Notes: a model not told the origin generated them from the letters alone. 24,961 bases of DNA from JAXJQF01 sp036311285 (GCA_036311285.1 JAXJQF010000063.1:1-24961), one strand, 5' to 3'. Shown: positions 14,829 to 23,366, counted from the stretch's first letter. Numbers and translations are program-made.

Positions 14829-16505
14829 TTACTGAACAATAACATTATATTCTTCCGCTTTATATCCTGTCTTACAATCTTCCCCAACTGTAATAAGTTC
14901 AGCCTTATAGTTACCTTTTTGGAAATTTTTCAAATTAATTTTAATGCGAAAGCCACTATATAAAGCCATTTTATTTCTAAATAAATCAACTACATCTGGT
15001 CTTTTAAAAATAGGCGCATAATATTCATTGTTATTTATCTTGAAAATAGTCCCACAAGGAGAATTTTTGGAAATTGGATCTAGAGACCATCCACCTAAAG
15101 CAATATGTCTACTATTATTAGATATTATTATTTGTTTTACTTTTTCATCCTGAAAATTATGGCTATCATTCAATACGCATCGCTCTGAAGATTTATTCAT
15201 ACTCCAACATCCAAAATAACCTTTCTTATATACGAGTTCATCAGAATTAATAGCTCCTACGTACCATTTCATACTCTTCTTCCAGTAATTATATCCAAGT
15301 TTTTTTTCAGAAACCTGAAGTATATTTAAAGCCAAATCTATTTTTGGATATACAGTAGTTGTAGAAATTAAAGTCTTATTATTGTTTAAATATGTTACCC
15401 CCTCTCGAAAACAATTAACATAAACACTTAATGAACATAAAAAAGCAACAAATACTAACACTAATTGTTTCTTATTCGTTGGTTCAAAAACAATTATAAA
15501 TTTAACATATATAAGAGACCAAAATAAAATTGAGTATATGCTATACCTTGAAGATAATGCATGCTCCACTCCATAACTAACTCTTGACAATGCTGTTGTA
15601 AATGCTATCCCAATTGCAAATATAATACTCCAAAAAACAAAAGGAGACTTTAGATACAAAGTTTTGATTTTAAAGAAAAATAATGGAACAGCTATAATAC
15701 CTAGACTTAGTGAAAAATCATGATTTCTTAATACTCCTCCTATAAATAACAAAACAAACTCACACAAGTCTATACACGTTTTCAGAGACGGAACAAAAAC
15801 TGGAACATTACTAGGTCTAGTATATGAAACAAAATATGATAATAAAATAAATATTGAAGAAATATTATATATAAAAAATTTTCTTATATCACGATTTAAT
15901 ACTGTATAAAGAAAAATAAGTGGCACTAATACAAGCCCCCCGCCACCTGTATATATTGATAATACAAGAGTAAATAAAGTACCAAAAATCTTATGCTTTA
16001 CCAATAAATGAATCGTAAGAAAAGCAAAGAATAATTGAAAATATTGTTGTATACTACACATGGCCCATGTCATACATTCATGATGAGCAAATGATGTCAT
16101 TATCACAATAATTGGAATAGTATATACCCATGCATAGCCACTATCACGAACGTATTTTACCAACAAATAAATAGAAAGGAACCATCCTATATTACCAATC
16201 AATATTAAGTAATAAAAATTAACATTACCAAAAGCATAATATTGAATTATTTCAATTATTCTATTAAAAAATAATCTGTGTTCATTGTGTTGCGAAAACA
16301 AAGATGATATTTTATCTTTTGTCGAACTTTCACAAAAATTATTCAAATACCCCAAAACTGCATCATAATCATCCCAAAAGGGATAATTACTTGAAAAAGA
16401 CAAAACAACTCCTATATAAAGAATAATACATAAAATACCAATTACAATTCCAAACCTTGTAAATGCTTTATTACATAATAACAAAAAATGTTCTTTATCT
16501 TCCAT
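14829..16505 (-). CDS. Polytopic membrane protein, probable GT-C-type glycosyltransferase
   Basis: I place the start at ATG 16505 (558 aa). GAGG lies four bases upstream, and a TATAAT box at 16529–16534 would put the transcript start after the earlier in-frame ATG at 16526. Helix 1 (about 18–37) is followed by an acidic loop YPFWDDYD (41–48), the kind of Asp motif found in the first outer loop of GT-C glycosyltransferases. Then come SQHNEHR and about nine or ten more helices up to about residue 365. A soluble C-terminal domain of about 190 residues is probably periplasmic. It is the first gene of the operon that makes the presumed polyprenyl-phosphoryl arabinofuranose, so it is the natural candidate for the enzyme that uses this donor. 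No specific family is recognised, and a polymerase or ligase is possible. Confidence 0.65.
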   Translation of the reverse strand: MEDKEHFLLLCNKAFTRFGIVIGILCIILYIGVVLSFSSNYPFWDDYDAVLGYLNNFCESSTKDKISSLFSQHNEHRLFFNRIIEIIQYYAFGNVNFYYLILIGNIGWFLSIYLLVKYVRDSGYAWVYTIPIIVIMTSFAHHECMTWAMCSIQQYFQLFFAFLTIHLLVKHKIFGTLFTLVLSIYTGGGGLVLVPLIFLYTVLNRDIRKFFIYNISSIFILLSYFVSYTRPSNVPVFVPSLKTCIDLCEFVLLFIGGVLRNHDFSLSLGIIAVPLFFFKIKTLYLKSPFVFWSIIFAIGIAFTTALSRVSYGVEHALSSRYSIYSILFWSLIYVKFIIVFEPTNKKQLVLVFVAFLCSLSVYVNCFREGVTYLNNNKTLISTTTVYPKIDLALNILQVSEKKLGYNYWKKSMKWYVGAINSDELVYKKGYFGCWSMNKSSERCVLNDSHNFQDEKVKQIIISNNSRHIALGGWSLDPISKNSPCGTIFKINNNEYYAPIFKRPDVVDLFRNKMALYSGFRIKINLKNFQKGNYKAELITVGEDCKTGYKAEEYNVIVQ

Positions 16506-16528
16506 AGTACCTCTTTTCTCTATCATGA

Positions 16529-16534
16529 ATTATA
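16529..16534 (-). promoter_or_regulatory. Candidate −10 box of the arabinofuranose operon
   Basis: A perfect TATAAT on the minus strand lies 24 bases before the chosen start at 16505. It has no good −35 hexamer at 17 bases (ATTTTA). If used, the leader is only about 17 bases and excludes the upstream ATG at 16526. Confidence 0.4.
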
Positions 16535-16809
16535 GTAACTATTAAGCTCCATAAAATAATGATTAGCTAGTCCAACTAAAATTTGAGATCATTTATTACA
16601 TGCTTATTATCAATGCTCAAATAAAACATTATGTTTTGGTCGCCTTTAGTCCTACCATACTCTAGTAAACACCAAAGACATTAGCTTTAAACTTTATATT
16701 GCAAATTTATCTCTTAGCCTTTTTATTAGTAAGTGTAACAACAAAATTATATATTAAAAAGCATACACTTACCTTGAACTTATTTGTCGTTCAATCAAAC
16801 AACAATCAT

Positions 16810-16836
16810 AAAAAATCTCTAGACACTCAAGTCTAG
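16810..16836 (-). terminator. Possible terminator of the rhamnose-cluster transcript
   Basis: On the minus strand CTAGAC–TTGAGT–GTCTAG is followed after three bases by TTTTTTA. It lies about 390 bases beyond the methyltransferase stop codon, so it would end a long 3' untranslated region. Confidence 0.5.
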
Positions 16837-17044
16837 GCTCATTAAAATGTTTAAGTTTTTTTATTGATTTTAACATTCTTCATAAATCAATCATTTTTTT
16901 GTTCTTTCTATATATTAAAGTTATACCCGTCAAGATATAAACAACTTAAACAAAGAAAAGTTACGTCTTGTGAATTATATAAACAATACAATCAAATTTC
17001 AAGAATCTTATAAGTGACAAAATTAAAAGGGTCTTGCTAAAAAA

Positions 17045-17161
17045 ATGTGTGATCAAAATGTCCTTGTGCAATCTTTCTTGATTCATGCATTAGTTTCAAG
17101 AAGAAATACAGGTCATTTGGAAGCCCAGAAGTATGTTAGAAATCGAGAGCACAAAAAATAA
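17045..17161 (+). pseudogene. Possible gene fragment, 38 codons, unassigned
   Basis: A short plus-strand frame reads like protein (MCDQNVLVQSFLIHALVSRR… with a charged C terminus YVRNREHKK) and has more G and C than its surroundings. No ribosome binding site precedes it, and the frame is closed by TAA seven codons upstream of the ATG. The minus strand of the same stretch also has a short open frame. It may be a relic of a lost gene; no family is recognised. Confidence 0.2.
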
Positions 17162-17223
17162 TGATTGAGACTAAAAATTATGAAACGATTTTTTAGCAGT
17201 ACCTTAATTTTCATGGTCTTACC

Positions 17224-18432
17224 TTACAATTGGGTTATAGTATAAAATGATAATAAAAATAAAATTAGCGCTGATAAAATAAAAAGTGTTTTATACAGTT
17301 TACGACGATTTTTAAGTTTATTTATTCTTTCGCAAAGCTCTCTTTCTTTTAGCTCAAATTTTTGTTTTTCAGCTAGAGTTACTTCTAAATCAGATATTTG
17401 ATTTTGGATTGTATTAAGATTATACATAAAAATTTTCATATTACTTTTAATATCGCCAAATCTCTTTATACTTTCTTCTAAGTATGAAATTTTTTTAGAA
17501 TTATTATCTAACTTTTGTTTAGTAATATTAATTGTATTATTTAGTTCTCCAAATAAGTTTTTTATATTTTCTTCTATATATGTAAGATGTTGAGAATTAT
17601 TATCTAGCTTTTGTCCTGTAGTATTAGTTAATTCAGCCAAAACTTTATCACGGTAATTTTTTATGTAATCTGGAGCATTAGTTTCGTTTATAATAAGTTT
17701 TTGGTAATTATGTTTAAGTATCTCTTCTGAAACAAGCTTTGATTTTGATATAGTCATAACATATTGACATACGAAGGAATGCCAATCTTTAAATAAATAA
17801 TACTTAATATCATCTGAAAGTTGAGAATAAGGATCATTAGGTTGCCATGCAACTTTATTATGAAAAGTAAATTTACACTCTTCAACCTTTAACCCAATAG
17901 ATGACAAACCAGATGATATACTTTTATGAGTAAATAAATGAATATGTGTTTCATCTAACAACCCAAACGGGGTATAAGTAAAATCGTTCACTAAAAGATT
18001 AGATTTAATACTCATATGAGCAATGTTAGGAATGGAAGCAATAATCCTTCCATCTTCCTTTAAATAAGATTTTAAGATGTTTAACGAATACATCGGATAA
18101 CGTAAATGTTCTAAAACATCACCACAAACTATATAGTCAAATTTACCACTATATTGCGAAAAACTATTATCAGTTATTTCGTCTAGATTAAACTGATGAA
18201 TACTTTCATATGCGCCCGTTTCTAAAGCAATATCAATAGAACTTTGATTGTATTCTAATCCATACATTGTGGCATTTCTGTGCTCTTTTAAAGCAACTCC
18301 AAAATCCCCACAAGCACAACCTACATCAAGAATTATACAATTGTCAGATATATAGGAAAGAGCTATTACTCGTGGATCTCCTATATTGTTCAAGTTTAGG
18401 TTCGTTTTATATATCTGAGAACGATTATTCAT
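17224..18432 (-). CDS. SAM-dependent methyltransferase with C-terminal coiled coil and membrane anchor
   Basis: In the 402-aa product, residues 1–190 form a class I methyltransferase: motif I ILDVGCACGDFG (34–45), an acidic residue at the end of strand 2 (YGLEYN), DYIVCGDVLEHL (99–110) and IIASIPNIAHMS as a later strand. This resembles sugar or polysaccharide methyltransferases of glycan clusters. Residues about 250–375 are predicted coiled coil, including two copies of KLDNNSxxxxYxEExIK 32 residues apart. A single hydrophobic helix (about 383–400) ends the protein, so the enzyme is probably tethered to the inner membrane with the catalytic part in the cytoplasm. It overlaps the upstream gene by eight bases (ATGAATAA), so they are coupled. 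Methyl capping of a rhamnan chain is a plausible role, but the substrate is unknown. Confidence 0.82.
   Translation of the reverse strand: MNNRSQIYKTNLNLNNIGDPRVIALSYISDNCIILDVGCACGDFGVALKEHRNATMYGLEYNQSSIDIALETGAYESIHQFNLDEITDNSFSQYSGKFDYIVCGDVLEHLRYPMYSLNILKSYLKEDGRIIASIPNIAHMSIKSNLLVNDFTYTPFGLLDETHIHLFTHKSISSGLSSIGLKVEECKFTFHNKVAWQPNDPYSQLSDDIKYYLFKDWHSFVCQYVMTISKSKLVSEEILKHNYQKLIINETNAPDYIKNYRDKVLAELTNTTGQKLDNNSQHLTYIEENIKNLFGELNNTINITKQKLDNNSKKISYLEESIKRFGDIKSNMKIFMYNLNTIQNQISDLEVTLAEKQKFELKERELCERINKLKNRRKLYKTLFILSALILFLLSFYTITQL
17472..17613 (-). repeat. Two 46-bp imperfect direct repeats, 96-bp period, in the methyltransferase coiled coil
   Basis: The segments 17472–17517 and 17568–17613 share most bases and encode the two KLDNNS…EExIK units. 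A 96-bp period keeps the reading frame (32 residues), as expected for coiled-coil length variation by internal duplication. Confidence 0.7.
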
Positions 18433-19015
18433 CTGAATTAACCTTTATTGTTTTTCTACCTTCTCTTTCCCCCCATCTTAGATAATGAACTAAAGGATTA
18501 ATACCTGCTTTTTTAACATCAGGGTTTTCAAGTAAATACTTATTATTATCAAACAATTTATTTATATTGTACTCAGCTTTTTTTATTATTTCTAAAGGAA
18601 TTAGTTCTGTTCTTGTAACAAATAAAAATAAAATAGATTCACTATCTTTTAATTTTTTATACAAGCGATCAATTCTTCTATTATATTTAACAGAAAAATC
18701 ATTAAATACGTCACTAATGGATTTTGATTTTGGAAAATCATGTAAATATTGAAGGCCAGTTCTTTTGTTTCTTACATTTCTATGTTTATTTTCTGCTTGT
18801 TGAAATTCTTCAAAATCCTCTAAATTCAAAAAATTTTCAAAATTATTGCATATAAGATTAATTTTTCCTTCAAAACCACCTATTCCACATTTATCAAAAA
18901 GATTACCTCCAGACCAATCAAATACATTACTTTCTCCCTGTAATTTAAGCTCTTTTAAAACAATTGCAACATGACAACAATGTCCCAAACTAACAATATA
19001 ATCATAGTATTTCAT
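18425..19015 (-). CDS. Chimeric protein: DUF1796-like (putative papain-like cysteine peptidase) N terminus with a WYL/YPDV-type repeat
   Basis: Residues 1–145 of this 196-aa protein look like the DUF1796 family: IVSLGHCCHVAIVLKELKL with the candidate catalytic cysteines, NVFDWSGG, LHDF, RRIDRLYKKL, and SILFLFVTRTE. The domain breaks off after the VTRTELIPLEII strand. It joins NKYLLENPDVKKAGINPLV followed by HYLRWGEREGRK, a single copy of the repeat found at the N terminus of the 1006-aa neighbour (WYLEQYPDV…HYVKYGWKEGR). The DUF1796 part therefore looks shortened and fused to a repeat from another protein. No signal peptide is seen. It lies 25 bases after the HAD–RgpF gene and is coupled to the methyltransferase gene. 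The function is unknown; DUF1796 genes commonly occur in glycan clusters. Confidence 0.65.
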   Translation of the reverse strand: MKYYDYIVSLGHCCHVAIVLKELKLQGESNVFDWSGGNLFDKCGIGGFEGKINLICNNFENFLNLEDFEEFQQAENKHRNVRNKRTGLQYLHDFPKSKSISDVFNDFSVKYNRRIDRLYKKLKDSESILFLFVTRTELIPLEIIKKAEYNINKLFDNNKYLLENPDVKKAGINPLVHYLRWGEREGRKTIKVNSDE

Positions 19016-19040
19016 TATTTTAACTCTCTAAACTATTGAA

Positions 19041-22000
19041 TCAATTTTCATAATACGTAAATTCCTTTGCTTCATAAGCATTTAACCTACAAACTAAAGC
19101 TGGCAATCTTTCTATAGCGTGAGCAATAGTTCCTCCTACACCTATAGGTTCAGGTGGAAATTCTTCTAATTCTAAGTTTAAATCAAATAAAGGTTGTAAA
19201 GCTTTTGGTCTATACCACATCATTGTACCTTCTGAGAAAAATAAATCTTTTCTTCCAACTAAATATTCAAACCCCATACGTTCAATCAAATCATTAATCA
19301 TATGTTCTTCACCAAACTCTCCCATTTGGCTCACTCTATTTGAAATACACAACTCTTTTAGCTTTGGAAAAACTTTAGGGAAAACACACCCTAACTTTTC
19401 ATCAAGAGAAAATAAATTAAAAATATTTATTACAGCATCTTTATTTAATAAATTATTTAATAAATGACGTCGCCATTCATCTCCACAACCAATATGTTTA
19501 GAAACTTTACTTTGAACATGACAGAATAAATCATATTTATTTTGTTCTTCTTTAGTTCCTATTAACCAAGGAGCAACATCACGTCCCTTGTTTTCAACTA
19601 CTTTAATTATAAGTTTATTCAAGTTAGGAATAGTTTCTGAAAAAATATTTTTTACTATATTTAACTTTTGGTTATCGCAAATTGTAACGATCAAGTCGAA
19701 TTTTTGAGGGAAATCTTTTAAATATTCTAAAAATTCATACCCCAAAACAACATAATACAAATGAATATGGATACCTATCTTAAGACTATTGTTTATTAAA
19801 TATGCAGGAGCCTTTATTTTATTATTCGGATTTTCAAAACCGGTTTGAACAAAAGGATTTTCCCAATTTAAATTTTTTTGTACTTTATAAGCTAAACTTT
19901 CTACAAACGGCGTAAATACTGTGTCAGGAAATTTAATATTATCTAACAATGAAATTTCGTTATAAGGAGAATATTGCACACTATGTACCATTATACTTTG
20001 TAAAGCACATGTATCTGTTATTTTCATATATTGTAAATATGAACCGAACATTTTACAAATATTATTCATGTATTTAGAAGTTTCTGTTTTTATCCTTTCG
20101 TATTCTTCAATCATTTGGGAGAAATATTTAGATTCTTCCATAATTGGAATATTGTTTTTAAATCCTAAACAACCTCCCTCTAGTGGAGAAAATAATTCTT
20201 CATAAATTAAATGTTGACTAATAAAAGATCTGTCTTCATTCATTAATAAAAATGTTTTAGAACCAGTTTTCTCATCAAATTGTTTATTTTTGCACTCTTC
20301 CCATAAATATATTTTATCAAATATTTTCCCTGTGATATTACTCAAAGATTGAGAAATACTGCCACTATAACCACAATCAAATATAATTTCCTTATCAGAA
20401 CCTGAACAAATACTATCATAATATTTTTTACTTTCATTGCTATGTTTTTTATAATATTCATCCAATTCATTCTTATATCTACATAAAACAGAAATTATTT
20501 TTTGTTTCTCTTTTACAAAGTCAAGTTGTCTTTCATTATCTGACAGAGATAAAAGAATTTTATCTTTTAACTCTTTATCAAAGATATACGCATCTAAAAG
20601 ATTTTCAATAGTATATTTCTGTTGTTCATATACTAAACAATTATGTAAATAATCAAAGAAAGATGCGTATTGACATGAATAATAGGCTCGTCTTCCAGCA
20701 TAAACATATTTTGATGGTTTTACTTTTATATATTTTGCAATTATATCATATCCTAATTTAGGTAAAAAACCATCTCTTGAAGCAAATAAAATTTGATTAT
20801 AATTATTTTGAATATTTTCATTTGTAGCAATTGAACTTGCTATATGAAAAATAACAGGAGCAATACTTAGTTTAATCATTGAAGCAAAATCAGCATAAAA
20901 TGCAGGTTGATTTTTAACTTTTGTTAGATCTTTAAAATATTCATTTATAGTAAATCCAATCAAAATTCTACACATTGGATCTGGAGAAATATTATTAATA
21001 AATACATTGTATATTGAACCGTCTGAAAATACTATGTTTTTAATTGACGGATAGTATATTGGTGTTATGTTTTTTTCTAAAGCTTTTATATAATCAGAAT
21101 TATAATTATCCCCAATATGAACAATGTTTGATGTTTTTTCATTTTCAATAATAACATCATATAAGTCTCCGGTATCCTTGCGTGCTTTATACTCGTTTGA
21201 AACATATACTTCATCTATATGATCATATCCATTTTGAACAAGTATTTCTTTTAAAAAGTCACTACTTAAATACATATCAGATGTTGCTATTATGCGTTTA
21301 TTTAATTTAACAGCATATTGATAAATAGTATAAATATCATCACGCTTAGATAAAAATTGTTGTTCGCACTCTAATTCCTCTTTTTTCATTAATTCAACTT
21401 CATCATTTAATAAATTATATTTTTCCTTAATAAAGTTATAAATATCATCAATGTTTGCATTAACAACATTAAGTTCAGATTCCGCTGTCATTCTATATTT
21501 TAAAAATTCCAAACCATGTTGGTCTTTAATTTTTTTATCTACTAAATAAAATATATCCGTAGGTTCGATTACAGGACGAAGTAATAATGTATCAAAAATA
21601 TCAAAGCTAATAACTTTAACGTCTTTCGATGATATTATCTTTTTTATTGTCTCAATATCAATTATACCTTCTTTGATTTTTTTATATTCTTTCTTTATAG
21701 ACATAATATTAGTTTGTGGTATTGTTTTTGCTACTAATTGTCGACCTTCATATTTTCCAAACATTTCATAGTGATATAAAGGACATACATTCGCCCCCTT
21801 CACATCTTGGTTTATATCTAAATAATCTTTTGTATTAAATAATAAACTAGGATTTCTTCCTTCTTTCCATCCATATTTAACATAGTGTCTAGCTGCACTC
21901 ATTTCCTTTTTATGTGTAGCAACATCAGGGTATTGTTCTAAATACCACTTATCATCAAATAATTGAGATCTTTTTACAATCTCAATTTCAAATTTTCGAT

Positions 22001-22061
22001 TATATCTTCTCTCACTAATCAAATGAAAAAAACGAGCTATTTTAAGTAATTTTAGTTTCAT
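19041..22061 (-). CDS. HAD domain–RgpF-like rhamnan glycosyltransferase fusion
   Basis: I use ATG 22061 (1006 aa); a GTG twelve bases upstream lacks a ribosome binding site. Residues 35–108 hold two WYL..YPDV…HYxxxGxxEGR repeats. A HAD-type hydrolase domain runs from about 148 to 350: FDIFDT at 153–158, IIATSDMYLS as motif II, a lysine in NEYKARKDTGD, and VHIGDNYNSD as motif IV. A central region of about 400 residues is less clear (FASRDG…YAGRR, and FDCGYSGSIS). Residues 760–1006 are an RgpF-type domain (PF05045 style): IGIHIHLYY, ENKGRDVAPW, HVQSKVS, DEWRRHLL and FFSEGTMMWYRP. RgpF proteins act in rhamnose-polysaccharide assembly, consistent with rmlB and rmlD nearby. The start overlaps the stop of a decayed rmlB copy (ATGA). 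Confidence 0.83.
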   Translation of the reverse strand: MKLKLLKIARFFHLISERRYNRKFEIEIVKRSQLFDDKWYLEQYPDVATHKKEMSAARHYVKYGWKEGRNPSLLFNTKDYLDINQDVKGANVCPLYHYEMFGKYEGRQLVAKTIPQTNIMSIKKEYKKIKEGIIDIETIKKIISSKDVKVISFDIFDTLLLRPVIEPTDIFYLVDKKIKDQHGLEFLKYRMTAESELNVVNANIDDIYNFIKEKYNLLNDEVELMKKEELECEQQFLSKRDDIYTIYQYAVKLNKRIIATSDMYLSSDFLKEILVQNGYDHIDEVYVSNEYKARKDTGDLYDVIIENEKTSNIVHIGDNYNSDYIKALEKNITPIYYPSIKNIVFSDGSIYNVFINNISPDPMCRILIGFTINEYFKDLTKVKNQPAFYADFASMIKLSIAPVIFHIASSIATNENIQNNYNQILFASRDGFLPKLGYDIIAKYIKVKPSKYVYAGRRAYYSCQYASFFDYLHNCLVYEQQKYTIENLLDAYIFDKELKDKILLSLSDNERQLDFVKEKQKIISVLCRYKNELDEYYKKHSNESKKYYDSICSGSDKEIIFDCGYSGSISQSLSNITGKIFDKIYLWEECKNKQFDEKTGSKTFLLMNEDRSFISQHLIYEELFSPLEGGCLGFKNNIPIMEESKYFSQMIEEYERIKTETSKYMNNICKMFGSYLQYMKITDTCALQSIMVHSVQYSPYNEISLLDNIKFPDTVFTPFVESLAYKVQKNLNWENPFVQTGFENPNNKIKAPAYLINNSLKIGIHIHLYYVVLGYEFLEYLKDFPQKFDLIVTICDNQKLNIVKNIFSETIPNLNKLIIKVVENKGRDVAPWLIGTKEEQNKYDLFCHVQSKVSKHIGCGDEWRRHLLNNLLNKDAVINIFNLFSLDEKLGCVFPKVFPKLKELCISNRVSQMGEFGEEHMINDLIERMGFEYLVGRKDLFFSEGTMMWYRPKALQPLFDLNLELEEFPPEPIGVGGTIAHAIERLPALVCRLNAYEAKEFTYYEN

Positions 22062-22300
22062 TTCAAATACCACTCCAAAGTTTTTACTATTTCAGTGTCA
22101 AAGTTTTCATCAGCTTTTAAGCAAATAACAGTTTCAAGCTTGAATATATTAAAAGCATTGCGGGAAACATGTCCGGCACTAACTTACATATTGGTAATTA
22201 ATTCTTAATATCATTTCACTTTTATACGAAAGACTACATCAAATCACACAATTGGCTTTTACTGTCGTAACGTTATTACAATCGTTTCGGCAAACGTTTA
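22058..22300 (-). pseudogene. Decayed C-terminal remnant of a second rmlB
   Basis: The frame ending TGA at 22058 reads SAGHVSRNAFNIFKLE, then LKADENFDTEIVKTLEWYLK. It aligns with the C terminus of the rmlB product at the right edge (RAGHDFRYAIDATKLE, WKADETFDTGIVKTVEWYL). Farther upstream the match continues at DNA level (near 22190–22215 and weakly to about 22290), but with stops and indels. The conserved Asp and Tyr of GHDFRY are lost. The first two-thirds of the gene are absent. The upper limit is approximate. Confidence 0.8.
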
Positions 22301-22326
22301 TCTGTCTATAAATATAAAAATATCTG

Positions 22327-23223
22327 TCACTTTAGATGTTTATAAATGTTTATTCTTAACACCTTTATTGTATGTTTTTTTTCAGTTTCTCTATTCTCAT
22401 AAAAGAATCGTGAATAATCCTTTAATATCTCTATTGCTTCTTTCTTTAAATTTCTATAAGCAATTTTTTTTATCTTTCCATTATTGCTATTGGCTAATAC
22501 ACCAAACAATCTCTCAAATGTATGTGCTAATGTACAGTCTATATCTGACATGTTATTTCTACTATCAACAAAAGACTCAATTGTATATTTATTTTGTATT
22601 AGCTTAAATATGCTAGTCCTTGCCCAAAAAATTGTTCCCGCACAAAACTCAATTGATTCAACTGCAGGTAACGAAATTTTATTTAAAATTTCATTTACCT
22701 TTTTTATGTGTTTCTTGTAATAAAACTCATCTGAGGTTGTACAATATTTACTTGATACCATATTTACATCTAAATTCTTTTTAAAGATAGAAAATATTTT
22801 TGATATAGTACTTTTATTTTTTAATACAGAATCTATTAAAAGTTCAGACCAATCCTTATCAGTATAATTAACACCATTAAGTGCTGTCACATTAGAGCCT
22901 TTTTCATTCTTAGTATGAATTTTTAACACTAAGTCATAGGAATCTAAATCTATGCTATTTATAACATGTACAAATGGTCCGATGTCATAACCTATATTTT
23001 GTACTGTTATGATTTTACATTTATTAGCAAGGTTATATTTATCTAACGAAGTTTGAACTAATTTTAAATTTGATTTCCCTAGTTCAGTCTCATTATTAAC
23101 AACAGATGATGTTAAATAAATCGTAAAAAAACATTTAGAGTTGTTTAACAAGGATATTCTTTCTAAATACTTGTCTAATAAATCCATGTAATATAAGTGA
23201 AAATGTATAGCTACTCTGAACAA
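22327..23223 (-). CDS. RgpF-like rhamnan synthesis glycosyltransferase
   Basis: The 298-aa product is essentially one RgpF-type domain: VAIHFHLYYMDLLDKYL at the N terminus, TVQNIGYDIGPFVHV near residues 76–90, LVLKIHTKNEKGS, DKDWSELLIDSVL, and EFCAGTIFWARTSIF. The same motifs in the same order occur in the last 250 residues of the 1006-aa neighbour. Its likely role is transfer of rhamnose from dTDP-L-rhamnose, in line with rmlD directly upstream (143-base gap). The start is unusual: no ATG is available and the frame begins at TTG (23223), with AGGA 10 bases upstream. An ATT just before it would have better spacing. A short basic tail follows the domain. Confidence 0.82.
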   Translation of the reverse strand: MFRVAIHFHLYYMDLLDKYLERISLLNNSKCFFTIYLTSSVVNNETELGKSNLKLVQTSLDKYNLANKCKIITVQNIGYDIGPFVHVINSIDLDSYDLVLKIHTKNEKGSNVTALNGVNYTDKDWSELLIDSVLKNKSTISKIFSIFKKNLDVNMVSSKYCTTSDEFYYKKHIKKVNEILNKISLPAVESIEFCAGTIFWARTSIFKLIQNKYTIESFVDSRNNMSDIDCTLAHTFERLFGVLANSNNGKIKKIAYRNLKKEAIEILKDYSRFFYENRETEKKHTIKVLRINIYKHLK

Positions 23224-23366
23224 AATTTTACTATCCTAAAATTAAGCCATAATCATTGTTTTACAAAAGTCATTTTTTTAATCAAAACTATAGCCTTAGT
23301 CTTATACAACAACTCAAATACTGTTAAATTATCTTTAGCTTATTACTATTACCTATTATATTTTAG

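Larger units (their letters stand above)
16506..17223. other. 718-base gene-poor gap between the two envelope modules
   Basis: It contains the promoter candidate of the arabinofuranose operon, a minus-strand terminator-like hairpin (16810–16836), and short open frames that may be gene debris near 17000–17160. An A–T-only hairpin followed by T7 on the plus strand (about 16863–16896) has no gene to serve. There is no intact gene, RNA gene or insertion sequence that I can support. Confidence 0.5.

Noticed and set aside
16863..16896. Plus-strand hairpin followed by T7
   Set aside because: The stem is almost only A–T, and there is no plus-strand gene upstream that it could terminate.
22061..22073. 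GTG start for the HAD–RgpF gene
   Set aside because: No ribosome binding site precedes the GTG. The GGAG overlapping it serves the ATG at 22061 better.
23224..23366. Promoter upstream of the 298-aa RgpF gene
   Set aside because: TATAGT and TTGAGT boxes exist but at poor spacing; AT-rich sequence gives many such matches.
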